In this document: one piece after another, positions 36,386-44,536 of the stretch
Layout: every line of letters begins with the position of its first letter
Position numbering within the stretch: the stretch's first letter is position 1
Source: Phycisphaerae bacterium
GTDB taxonomy: Bacteria > Planctomycetota > Phycisphaerae > Sedimentisphaerales > Anaerobacaceae
Assembly (NCBI GenBank): GCA_016782865.1
Contig: JADHXR010000051.1
Location: 1-44,875, forward strand
DNA: 44,875 nucleotides
Reading direction: 5' to 3'
Made by a program: the position numbers and the translations under genes
The notes under the pieces: model-generated
What the model was told of the DNA's origin: nothing
The model's database searches: none
What the model saw: only the letters and a program-made list of their open reading frames with translations

Positions 36386-38524
36386 CTACCGAACAAGCCG
36401 AATGTCATCGAAGTACATCGTACCTGAACCACCGGCCGCAGGGCTGTTCCTGGTGCCGAAACCAATGGTAATTGCACCGACATTCGTAAGGTCCACGCCC
36501 TGGTCGGCAAAGCGCGTCAGGTCGATGACCCACTCGTTCCATCCGGTTATCTGCGTTGCGGCGGGATCGTCATGATAGACCACCGCATTGCCAAGAGCGA
36601 CAAACATCCGCTCGGCTGCATTGCCCGAATCGCCGCGGAACCACAACGACAACTTGGTGACGCCTTCCTCGGTCCAGTCGCGCGGGTACACCAGCGTCAG
36701 AGTCGCCTCGGAAGTCTTGAGACTATTGTCGTAGAGATACGGCATCGACTGGGCGCCGCTGTTCACAGTCGTCTGCTCGGCATAAGGAGGCAGGTCATTG
36801 CCGACGAGAGCCCCGTTTGTCGTGGTCCCGAAGCCATCCAACCACTTGTCGAATATCCTGTTGCTCGCCGCCTCAGGCGGGTCGATGTCGTTATAAGATT
36901 CGAAATCATCCAAGCTAATGAAATCAGCCGTCGCAAAGCTCCAGACAAGACCTTTGACTGTCTCAGCCGGATAGACTTCATCCACTCGCCAGTAGTACGC
37001 GGCATCCCAGGCGAGCTTTCCGGGGTCGTGGCTTTCAGAACCCAGCGCACGTGTACCGACGTACTCGGGTGACGTCGTCGTGGCGTTCTTGACGGCATCG
37101 GCATCGGCGCCGAAATATAACTCGTGCGAGGCAGCGCTATCCGCCGCCGTCCAGTTCAGCGTTGCGCTGATCTGAACGTCCACCGCGCCATTAGCAGGCT
37201 GGGGATTGCCCACAGCACCTGGAGTCGTGAAGCCCCAAATATCGCCTTTATGCGTGAAGGGGGGATCGAACTCGTCGACGCGCCAGTAATAAACCTTCTC
37301 TGATTCCAGCGCAGCCGGACTGTAGCTGGTGGTTCCCAAAGGCGCGCCGCCTGCGGCATTGTTTACGTCGTTGAAATTAGTACCCATATAAACGTTGTGC
37401 AGCTTGGCGCCGAAACCTGGCGTCCATGTAAAGGCCGCGTTCGGGCCTACAAACTCAGCGCCGTCAGCCGGATCGGGATTGTAAGCCGTTTTGGGCGGAA
37501 CAGTGAAGCTCCAGATGTCCCCTTTCCACGGACTGTTGGGCTCGGTGTCATTGACCTCATCTATTCGCCAGTGATAGGTGGTGCCGGGAACAAGACCATC
37601 GGGATAAGGAAATCCGGGGAAGCCCACAATATACATCGTATCGGTCTGGTTGCCTCTGAACGCATCGCCCGTGCCATTGCTGACATCGTCGAAATTGTCA
37701 CTCAGATAGACATCGTGCGAAACGGCAAAGTCGCCCGCCCGCCAGGAAAGGCTCACCCACGTATCCGCATATAGGGCGCCATCTTTCGGCACGGGCCCGG
37801 AGGCAAGTGGATACTCTGCTCCACCACCTGACATGACACCAAGAATCTCCGTGTCCATCAGTGCCCGTTTGTAAACACGCACATCATCGATGAGACCTTC
37901 AAACTCACGGCCGCTCTGCTGCGCATTGGCGCCAATGAAGACGGGGTAAGAGCTGATACTCATTGTTCCCGAAGCATCCTTGGATGCATCCAAATCGCCG
38001 TCAACGTACAGGTAGTACTTTGAGCCGTCATATACGCCGGCGGCGTGGTGCCATTCGCCATCGTTTACATTTACATCACCATGAAGCCACCAGTCGCCAG
38101 GTGTCCCAGTCACACCTGTGCAGGCCCAACACAGATTGTCAGTCGTTGTCTGCCTCTGCAGCCTCCAGGAGTCATCGCCCATGGTGAAGATAGCCTGCCA
38201 GCCAACAGTGAACTGGCTGACTCTTATCCAGCACGCGACTGTGATTTGACCGGTGATGTTTAAGATTGGATCATCTCCACAGTCCACATAGTCACCGTCA
38301 CCGTCAAACTCCAGCGCGCCGCCTAACTTGCCAGCAGCCCACTGTGGATCGCCACTGAGGGTGCCGTCGTTGCCATTGCCGGCTGCATCTTGTGCTGTGA
38401 TACCGGATGTCTCATCAAACTTCCAGTAGCCGACAAGATCTGGGTCAGCACCTCGGGCTACGCCGGCGAAGACAAGTCCCACCACAAAAACAAAAGAAAT
38501 TATGCAAGCCGGTTTTCTACACAT
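36386..38524 (-). CDS. Secreted LamG / Fn3-like protein, type B
   Basis: A 712-residue secreted protein. The ATG at 38524 follows a very strong AAGGAGG 7 nt upstream, so I reject an earlier in-frame ATG. The signal peptide (about 1-25) ends near GVARGA. A LamG domain comes first (about 27-230, DLVGYWKFDETSG...GRALEFDGDGDYVDCGD), then three Fn3-like modules each ending YHWR/YYWR-I/V-DE...WSF, then the array's shared C-terminal beta-sandwich (about 535-712, DDFESYNDID...MYFDDIRLVR), which ends exactly at the stop. It lacks the type A N-terminal domain. LamG domains usually bind glycans or act in adhesion. Confidence 0.87.
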   Translation of the reverse strand: MCRKPACIISFVFVVGLVFAGVARGADPDLVGYWKFDETSGITAQDAAGNGNDGTLSGDPQWAAGKLGGALEFDGDGDYVDCGDDPILNITGQITVACWIRVSQFTVGWQAIFTMGDDSWRLQRQTTTDNLCWACTGVTGTPGDWWLHGDVNVNDGEWHHAAGVYDGSKYYLYVDGDLDASKDASGTMSISSYPVFIGANAQQSGREFEGLIDDVRVYKRALMDTEILGVMSGGGAEYPLASGPVPKDGALYADTWVSLSWRAGDFAVSHDVYLSDNFDDVSNGTGDAFRGNQTDTMYIVGFPGFPYPDGLVPGTTYHWRIDEVNDTEPNSPWKGDIWSFTVPPKTAYNPDPADGAEFVGPNAAFTWTPGFGAKLHNVYMGTNFNDVNNAAGGAPLGTTSYSPAALESEKVYYWRVDEFDPPFTHKGDIWGFTTPGAVGNPQPANGAVDVQISATLNWTAADSAASHELYFGADADAVKNATTTSPEYVGTRALGSESHDPGKLAWDAAYYWRVDEVYPAETVKGLVWSFATADFISLDDFESYNDIDPPEAASNRIFDKWLDGFGTTTNGALVGNDLPPYAEQTTVNSGAQSMPYLYDNSLKTSEATLTLVYPRDWTEEGVTKLSLWFRGDSGNAAERMFVALGNAVVYHDDPAATQITGWNEWVIDLTRFADQGVDLTNVGAITIGFGTRNSPAAGGSGTMYFDDIRLVR

Positions 38525-38650
38525 GATGATCCTCCTTACAAATATCTTCTTCATGACGGGGCAAGAGTTCTATTTCCGAAGCGTACTATTGTGGTAGCAT
38601 TGGCGGTGTTTTGCTGTGCTGTTCGGAACGTTCCGGAAAATCACAATGAA

Positions 38651-38690
38651 TTCTCCTGCCTTCAAAGCCGAAAATCCACAGACTTCACTT
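38651..38690 (-). promoter_or_regulatory. Conserved leader box of type B gene
   Basis: Sense strand AAGTGAAGTCTGTGGATTTT followed by CGGCTTTGAAGGCAGGA. It matches the leaders of both type A genes but lacks the distal AGGAAGGAGGTGGCCCC block. Confidence 0.5.
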
Positions 38691-38696
38691 ACCTTA

Positions 38697-38725
38697 TGTT
38701 TATCAAATCAGTAGGCCCGCGTCAA
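38697..38725 (-). promoter_or_regulatory. Promoter TTGACG-N17-TAAACA
   Basis: Minus strand -35 TTGACG (38720-38725) and -10 TAAACA (38697-38702) with a 17-nt spacer, in the same position as the promoters of the paralogous genes. Confidence 0.6.
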
Positions 38726-38796
38726 GGAAAATCCGGTTCACATATGTGTATTCCGACTGGAAAAGTCCGATGCAGGCATCGCGAAACAGCAAATGC

Positions 38797-38888
38797 AAAG
38801 ATCAAAGATAAAAAATCAAAATAGCGGAATCCCGGCGCGCCGGGATGACTTCATAAATTGTGCATTTTGAAGTTTGATATTTGATACC
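38797..38888. repeat. Dispersed repeat with TCCCGGCGCGCCGGGA core
   Basis: AAAGATAAAAAATCAAAATAGCGGAATCCC with a perfect palindromic core (38830-38845), followed by ATGACTTCATAAATTGTGCATTTTG and a T-rich arm. It is the same family as 32156-32236 and 36015-36290. Confidence 0.65.
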
Positions 38889-38900
38889 CCCGACTATAGC

Positions 38901-38936
38901 AAAGGGGCCTATGCCGAACACGCCAGCACAGGCCCC
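38901..38936 (-). terminator. GGGGCC hairpin terminator
   Basis: Minus-strand stem GGGGCCTGTGC...GCATAGGCCCC then TTTG, about 50 nt after the stop of the gene at 38985-41591. Confidence 0.75.
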
Positions 38937-38984
38937 GAATCAACTGCTCAACTATCTGTCACTCCATCAGGTCGTCTTACGGAC

Positions 38985-41591
38985 CTACCGAATCAGCCGG
39001 ATGTCATCAAAGTACATCGTACCTATATCGCCGGCAGCAGGGGCGTTCCTCGTGCCGATTCCAATGGTAATTGAACCGACATTGGCAAGGTTGACGCCTG
39101 CAAAGTCCGTCAGGTCGATAACCCACTCGTTCCATCCGGCTATCTGCGTTGCAGCAGTGTCAGGATGGTACACTACCGAGTTGCCCAGTGCGACAAACAT
39201 CCGGTCGGCGGAATTAGCAGTAGAGCCACGGAACTGCAGCGACAATTTCGTAACACCTTCCTCGGTCCAGTCTTTGGGATATACCAGCGACAGGGTCGCC
39301 TCGGACGCCTTGAAGTTGTTGTCGTAGCGATAAATCATCGACTGAGCGCCGCTGTTTACAATCGTCTGCTCGGCATAAGGCGGCAGGTCATTGCCGACGA
39401 GGGCACCGTTTGTCGTGGTTCCGAAACCGTCTATCCACTTATCGAATATCCTGTTACTCGCCGGGTCGGGCGGATCGACGTCATTGTAGGACTCGAAATC
39501 GTCCACGATAAGGAAGTCACCCGTTGAAAAGCTCCATACGTTGCCTTTCCACGGGCTGTCAGGGTTGGTGGTGTCTACTTCATCGACGCGCCAGAAATAG
39601 CTGGTGTCCCAGGCAAGCTTGCCGGGATCGAAGCTCTCGTCGCCGAGCGCCTTGCTGCCTTTGTACTCGGGCGAAGCCTTGGTGGCGTTTGCCACGGCGT
39701 CCGCGTCGGTGCCGAAGTACACTTCGTGAGACGTAGCGAACTCTCCCGGCGCCCAACCGAGGGTGGATACCAGTTTTACGCCAACGGTTCCATTGGCCGG
39801 GCTCGCACTATTCGCATGGACGAGTAGCGACAGAGCTGCCTGCGGAATGATCTGTTTCGGCGTCGAAGGACTCGACCAGCGCAGTTGAGCCACGGCGCCG
39901 CCGCCGTTCTCGTAGTATTCCATGACAAGGCTGTACGTGTTGCCGGCCACCAGGTCAATCTCTCCCCTGTACTCGGTAGTGCTCTGATCGATCCATGCGT
40001 TAACAAGCTGTTGGCCATCGACCCACAAACGCACGCCGTCGTCGGCACTGGGGTAGAAGGTGTAGGTCTCGGTGAACGCAGCCTCGACCTCACCGGTCCA
40101 TCGGGCCGAGAAATTGTCGTTGCCGACTAGCGGGTCCGGGCTACCAGGATCGCCCCAGCTAAAGTCGATCTGAGGATCTGTTCGGGTCAGGACGGGGTTG
40201 CCCACAGGGCTCATGCCTGTGAAGTACTGGCCCTTGACACCTCCGCCCAGCCTGGCCGTCGTAAAGCTCCAGACGGGGCCCTTGATCGTGGTGGGGGGAT
40301 TAAACTCATCGACCCGCCAGTAGTAGGTCGTCTCCGGTTCGAGCGGCCCGGGCGGAGTGAAAGTCGGATTTGCCAAGGGCGATGCGCCCGTGGCGTTGTC
40401 GACCTCGTCAAAACTCCCGCCGAAATATACGTTGTGCAACCTGGCCTCGAAACCCGGTGTCCAGTTGAGAGTAAGGCCGTCGGTTTCAATGAATTTGGCC
40501 CCGTCAGCCGGGATGGGATCGTAACCGGTTCTGGGCGGTACGGAGAAGCTCCACACCTTGCCTTTCCACGGACTGGCTGCGTTGGCGTCGTTGACCTCGT
40601 CGATCCGCCAGTAGTAGCTCGTGCCCGGAACAAGACCTTCGGGGAATGGAAATCCCGCAAAGCCGAGAATAAGGCTTGGCGCGGCCTGGTTGCCTATGAA
40701 CGTGTCGGCGGCGCCGTCGTTCACATCGTCAAAGTTTGTGCCTACGTATACATCGTGCGATACCGCCCAATCGCCCGGGGACCATAACAGGGTTCCCCAT
40801 GTCTGCCCAAGCATGGCGCCGTCTTTGGGCTCCGGATTCCGGGCGAGCGGGTTGCCGACGGCAACATTTGTGACCCACCAGTTGTTAATCCATTCACTCA
40901 TAACTTCGCCGCGTGGGTCATCGTCCTGACCGGATGTCTGGTAGAAAATGCCCAAGCGACCACCGGTAACTGTATTAACAACGATAACGGGGTCAGCTCT
41001 TGTGCCGGCAGCGTTTTGAGCAAGGATCAGTTCCGGCTCCCAATCGCCTTCAAGTTCATTAAGATGGAATGGGCGGTCAGTTGCGAAATCCACCAGAGTT
41101 GGAGTGTACTCCTGACCTTCGGCCGTAACAACAACAGCAGTATCGTCGTCCCACATCGTGATGCCGGCAATGTCCATCATTGCCCGTATTCCACCTTCGC
41201 CATTTGTTCCGGCACCATCCACGACGTAGAACAGGTAGTCGCCTGTGTTAACGATGGTATTACCATCATCCAGGAATAATTCGGCTAATGAGTCATCAGC
41301 CTGTGCATTACCAGGTTCATAAATAGTGGCTGGGAACTGTCCGCAGAGAATTAGAAGGTCTGACACACCATCGCCCGTGTGGTCAACTACCCAATCTGCA
41401 AGGGCATCCTGTTGATCTGATGCGAATCGTTCAACAGAAACAGCCGTTACGTTGTCGACAATTTCCTGCATTTCGCGGTCGGCCGCGGCCTGCCCAAACC
41501 AGCCTGCCTGTGTCGAAATCGCTATCTCAGCAGCCATAGCCGTCGCGCTAAATGCAAATGCGACAACACATACCAATACTAGATTCTTCAT
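38985..41591 (-). CDS. Secreted PA14 / Fn3-like protein, type A
   Basis: An 868-residue secreted protein with AAGGAGG upstream of the ATG and a signal peptide (MKNLVLVCVVAFAFSATAMA). The N-terminal domain (about 21-235) is clearly the same as in the gene at 32306-35683 (IAISTQAGWFGQAAADREM, DLLILCGQFPATIY, ADPVIVVNTVTGGRLGIFYQ). Two Fn3-like modules follow, then a PA14 domain (about 450-590, GVKGQYFTGMSPVGNP, YTFYPSADDGVRLWVDGQ, NTYSLVMEYYENGGGA). A third Fn3-like module follows, and finally the shared beta-sandwich (about 693-868, DDFESYNDVD...MYFDDIRLIR). PA14 domains bind sugars in many adhesins and glycosidases. PA14 takes the place that LamG has in the other type A protein. Confidence 0.87.
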   Translation of the reverse strand: MKNLVLVCVVAFAFSATAMAAEIAISTQAGWFGQAAADREMQEIVDNVTAVSVERFASDQQDALADWVVDHTGDGVSDLLILCGQFPATIYEPGNAQADDSLAELFLDDGNTIVNTGDYLFYVVDGAGTNGEGGIRAMMDIAGITMWDDDTAVVVTAEGQEYTPTLVDFATDRPFHLNELEGDWEPELILAQNAAGTRADPVIVVNTVTGGRLGIFYQTSGQDDDPRGEVMSEWINNWWVTNVAVGNPLARNPEPKDGAMLGQTWGTLLWSPGDWAVSHDVYVGTNFDDVNDGAADTFIGNQAAPSLILGFAGFPFPEGLVPGTSYYWRIDEVNDANAASPWKGKVWSFSVPPRTGYDPIPADGAKFIETDGLTLNWTPGFEARLHNVYFGGSFDEVDNATGASPLANPTFTPPGPLEPETTYYWRVDEFNPPTTIKGPVWSFTTARLGGGVKGQYFTGMSPVGNPVLTRTDPQIDFSWGDPGSPDPLVGNDNFSARWTGEVEAAFTETYTFYPSADDGVRLWVDGQQLVNAWIDQSTTEYRGEIDLVAGNTYSLVMEYYENGGGAVAQLRWSSPSTPKQIIPQAALSLLVHANSASPANGTVGVKLVSTLGWAPGEFATSHEVYFGTDADAVANATKASPEYKGSKALGDESFDPGKLAWDTSYFWRVDEVDTTNPDSPWKGNVWSFSTGDFLIVDDFESYNDVDPPDPASNRIFDKWIDGFGTTTNGALVGNDLPPYAEQTIVNSGAQSMIYRYDNNFKASEATLSLVYPKDWTEEGVTKLSLQFRGSTANSADRMFVALGNSVVYHPDTAATQIAGWNEWVIDLTDFAGVNLANVGSITIGIGTRNAPAAGDIGTMYFDDIRLIR

Positions 41592-41713
41592 TTTTTTTGC
41601 CTCCTTCTTTTGACTGAAAACTGATAGGAAATTTCGCTTCGGCTACGTACCAAAGCAACCTACGGAAATTTCTTGAATTTCACGGTTAGAAGCCTTGAAT
41701 CAGTTCTTCCTTC

Positions 41714-41748
41714 AACTGTGAACCGTGAACCCGGAACCGTGAACCATG
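41714..41748. repeat. GTGAACC/GGAACC repeat
   Basis: TGTGAACCGTGAACCCGGAA then CCGTGAACC: short direct repeats of a (G)TGAACC unit, inserted in the leader of this type A gene and missing from the leader of its paralogue. The same motif lies at 1184-1271. Confidence 0.55.
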
Positions 41749-41786
41749 CCGTTTCTTCCCTCCCATACGATTGTTTTCGGCTAATT

Positions 41787-41862
41787 GGGGCCACCTCCTT
41801 CCTCAAAAAATAGACTATAACGACTTTTCCTGCCTTCAAAGCCGAAAATCCACGGACTTCAC
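41787..41862 (-). promoter_or_regulatory. Conserved leader block of type A gene
   Basis: Sense strand GAAGTCCGTGGATTTT, CGGCTTTGAAGGCAGGAAAAG and AGGAAGGAGGTGGCCCC in the same order and spacing as at 35823-35900. The stem CGGCTTT/AAAGTCG is kept with one G-T pair. Confidence 0.55.
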
Positions 41863-41870
41863 GTACTCTA

Positions 41871-41900
41871 TATGTACCAAATCGGCCGCCCCCGCGTCAA
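41871..41900 (-). promoter_or_regulatory. Promoter TTGACG-N18-TACATA
   Basis: Minus strand -35 TTGACG (41895-41900), -10 TACATA (41871-41876), 18-nt spacer; nearly identical to 35908-35937. Confidence 0.65.
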
Positions 41901-41944
41901 GAAGAATCTGGCTCATGATCTGTGTTTCTGTGTTTTCCGATTGG

Positions 41945-41979
41945 AAAAGGCCTATGCCTAACAAGTTAGCATAGGCCCC
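41945..41979 (-). terminator. GGCCTATGC hairpin terminator
   Basis: Minus-strand stem GGCCTATGCTAAC pairing with GTTAGGCATAGGCC (one bulge), followed by TTTTCC. It lies about 50 nt after the stop of the gene at 42028-44142. Confidence 0.8.
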
Positions 41980-42027
41980 GAATCAATCGCTCAACTATCT
42001 GTCACTCCATGCGGTCTTCTTACAGAC

Positions 42028-44142
42028 CTATCGAATCAGCCGAATGTCGTCGAAGTATATCGTTCCTGCGCCGCCGGCCACCGGGCTGCCCTTGGTGCCG
42101 ATGCCAATGGTAATCGTGTTGACATTCGCCAGATTCACACCCGCAAATGACTGCAGGTCGATGACCCACTCGTTCCAGCCGGTTATCTGCGTTGCGGCGG
42201 GATCATCGTGATACACTACAGCGTTGCCAAGAGCGACAAACAGTCGATCGGCGGAATTAGCCGTACCACCGCGGAACCAGATTGACAGCTTCGTGACGCC
42301 TTGCTCGGTCCAGTCTCGCGGGTAGACCAACGTCAGCGTTGCCTCGGACGTCTTGAGGTTGTTGTCGTAGCGATAAACAAGCGCCTGGGCACCGCCGTGA
42401 ACGATGTTTTGCTCAGCGTAAGGTGGCAGATCATTACCGACCAGAGCTCCGTTCGTCGCGGTTCCGAAGCCATCAATCCACTTATCGAATATCCTGTTAA
42501 TGCCAGACTCGCCGGGTGCCGGATCGACATCGTCATACGACTCAAAATCATCCACGAGAATGAAGTCTGCCGTCGCGAAGGTCCAGACAAGACCTTTGAC
42601 CGTACCAGTCGGATAGACCTCATCCACGCGCCAGGTGTAACTGCTGTCCCAGGCAAGTCCTCCGGGATCATAGCTCTCGGCGCCAAGCGCCCTTGGGCCT
42701 ACGTACTCAGGTGAGGCTGTCGTGGCGTTCTTGACGGCATCGGCATCCGTGCCAACGTATAGCTCGTGCGAAGCGGCATTGTCCGCTGCCATCCAGTTCA
42801 GCGTTGCGATCATCTGCACATCCGCCGCGCCGTTAGCCGGCTGTGGATTGCCCACAGCGCCGGGCGTCGTGAAGCTCCAGATGTCGCCCTTGTGCGTTTC
42901 AGCGCCGTCAAACTCATCGACCCGCCAGTAGAGAACCTTTTCCCGTTCGAGAGTGCCGGGATCATAACTTGGGGACCCCGATGGCACGCCGGTGGCGGCG
43001 TTGCTCACATCGTCATAGTTGTCGCCGAGATAGACCGTGTGCAGTTTGGAGCCATAACCTCCTGTCCAGGTTAAGATGGCATTGGGGTCTATGAATTCGG
43101 CGCCGTCAGCCGGGTCGGGGGAATAGGCCGTCTTGGGTGGAGTCGAGAAACTCCAAATGTTCCCTTTCCACGGACTGTTCGGGCCCGCCTCGTTGACCTC
43201 GTCGATTCTCCAGTAGTAAGTTGTGCCGGGCACCAGACCCTCCGGAAGAGGAAATCCGGGAAAGCCGATGACAAGAGACGTCCCGGATTGATTGCCGCGA
43301 AACGTCTCGCCGGTTCCATCGTTCACGTCGTCAGAACTCACTCCCAGATATACATCGTGGGAAACTGCATCAGGTCCCGGCCTCCATGAGAGACTCGCCC
43401 ATTCAGACTCATGCATTGCTCCATCGGCGGGGTCGGGCTTGCTGGCCTGCGGGCCGACCGCCAGTCTCAGCAGTTCGGTCTCCGATAGAGCATGGCTGTA
43501 AATCCGCAGATCGTCAAGCAAACCATCCCAGATATTGCCCAAAGCTTTATGAGCGCCAATATAGAAAATCCCTTGGGAGTCTTCCATGCTGTCCAGTCTG
43601 GAGGCACCGGCCGGCTCTCCGTTTACATATACTTGGACGCTATCGTCAGTTCCACCTTCTGTTACGATAACGGCAGCGTGATACCACGTCCCGCCTTCTA
43701 TTCCAACTCCTGATCCGGTCGCTGCGCCGCCGAGAGATGACCGTATCTCATTGCTCTGGTGAACGAAAAGCCACGTCCTGCCCATGCCCCCGCTGGTATC
43801 ATCTCCCTGCTGAAGCACCACCTTGTATTCAGTCGGTATTTCGTCCAGCCTGAACCATGCGGCGACAGTGAAATCGCCCTGATTGATAACTCTCAGACTC
43901 TCGCTGAAAGGGACCTCTATGTAGTCGGAAGAACCGTTGAATTCCAGCGCTCCGCCTATCTTACCGGCAGCCCAAAGTGGATCACCGGCAAATGTACCAT
44001 CATTGCCATTGCCGGATGTGTCATGGGCCATGTTGCCGGAACCTTCATCGAACTTCCAGTGAGCCACAAGGTCGGCCGAAGAGCTGCCGGCCGTCACCAG
44101 CACCACAACGAGAGAAATCAGATAGAACAATTGCCTGAACAT
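42028..44142 (-). CDS. Secreted LamG / Fn3-like protein, type B
   Basis: A 704-residue secreted protein with AAGGAGG before the ATG and a signal peptide ending near GSSSA. It has the same plan as the gene at 36386-38524: LamG first (about 24-225, DLVAHWKFDEGSGNMAHDTS, GALEFNGSSDYIEVPF), three Fn3-like modules (YYWRIDEVNEAGPNSPW, YWRVDEFDGAETHKGDIW, WRVDEVYPTGTVKGLVW) and the shared C-terminal beta-sandwich (about 525-704) ending IYFDDIRLIR at the stop. The LamG part differs more from its paralogue than the Fn3 and C-terminal parts do. It is probably an exported glycan-binding or matrix protein. No membrane anchor is seen. Confidence 0.87.
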   Translation of the reverse strand: MFRQLFYLISLVVVLVTAGSSSADLVAHWKFDEGSGNMAHDTSGNGNDGTFAGDPLWAAGKIGGALEFNGSSDYIEVPFSESLRVINQGDFTVAAWFRLDEIPTEYKVVLQQGDDTSGGMGRTWLFVHQSNEIRSSLGGAATGSGVGIEGGTWYHAAVIVTEGGTDDSVQVYVNGEPAGASRLDSMEDSQGIFYIGAHKALGNIWDGLLDDLRIYSHALSETELLRLAVGPQASKPDPADGAMHESEWASLSWRPGPDAVSHDVYLGVSSDDVNDGTGETFRGNQSGTSLVIGFPGFPLPEGLVPGTTYYWRIDEVNEAGPNSPWKGNIWSFSTPPKTAYSPDPADGAEFIDPNAILTWTGGYGSKLHTVYLGDNYDDVSNAATGVPSGSPSYDPGTLEREKVLYWRVDEFDGAETHKGDIWSFTTPGAVGNPQPANGAADVQMIATLNWMAADNAASHELYVGTDADAVKNATTASPEYVGPRALGAESYDPGGLAWDSSYTWRVDEVYPTGTVKGLVWTFATADFILVDDFESYDDVDPAPGESGINRIFDKWIDGFGTATNGALVGNDLPPYAEQNIVHGGAQALVYRYDNNLKTSEATLTLVYPRDWTEQGVTKLSIWFRGGTANSADRLFVALGNAVVYHDDPAATQITGWNEWVIDLQSFAGVNLANVNTITIGIGTKGSPVAGGAGTIYFDDIRLIR

Positions 44143-44332
44143 AATAGTCCTCCTTCAAGAAATGGTTAGCATATAGCTATACACGGTGGTAGTCGCTCCT
44201 CATCGCGTTTTTCCCGTGTCTGGTGAGGGCATTTCCACAGGTTCCAAGACTGCCTCCTTCCTTCGATAGTCCGAAAAGACAAGCAGAATCCTGCATGGGT
44301 GGCCTCAAATCCACGGACTTCATCTTATCCTA

Positions 44333-44362
44333 CTTATACCAGATCAGCCACTGCCCCGTCAA
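44333..44362 (-). promoter_or_regulatory. Promoter TTGACG-N18-TATAAG
   Basis: Minus strand -35 TTGACG (44357-44362), -10 TATAAG (44333-44338), 18-nt spacer. The -10 is the best of the four. The GAAGTCCGTGGATTT start-region word follows, as in the paralogues. Confidence 0.65.
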
Positions 44363-44432
44363 GGAGAATCACTGGATGACCGCACTCGCACAGGGATCTC
44401 GCTTCAAACTTGCTCAGAGTCGGCTTAAGGCA

Positions 44433-44473
44433 AAACAATCGGGGCCTATACCGCATCAATCAGTATAGGCCCC
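44433..44473 (-). terminator. GGGGCCTATAC/GTATAGGCCCC hairpin terminator
   Basis: A perfect 11-bp minus-strand stem followed by GATTGTTTTG, about 60 nt after the stop of the last, partial array gene. It is the cleanest of the five related hairpins. Confidence 0.82.
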
Positions 44474-44536
44474 GAGTTCATAAACATGTCGCATCGGCAG
44501 CGCAGTTACCTGCCGCTTCGATTAGCCTCCAAGCAC

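Larger units (their letters stand above)
38525..38984. other. Intergenic region between array genes
   Basis: About 460 nt with no credible gene. It holds the leader and promoter of the type B gene (38651-38725), a dispersed repeat (38797-38888) and the terminator of the next gene (38901-38936). Confidence 0.6.
41592..42027. other. Intergenic region with leader of type A gene
   Basis: About 435 nt with no credible gene. It holds the leader hairpin (41633-41658), a GTGAACC repeat (41714-41748), the conserved leader block (41787-41862), the promoter (41871-41900) and the next terminator (41945-41979). Confidence 0.6.
44143..44536. other. Intergenic region between array genes
   Basis: About 394 nt with no credible gene. 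It holds the leader with a diverged AAGGAAGGAGGCAG word (about 44253-44266), the promoter (44333-44362) and the terminator of the next gene (44433-44473). Confidence 0.55.
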
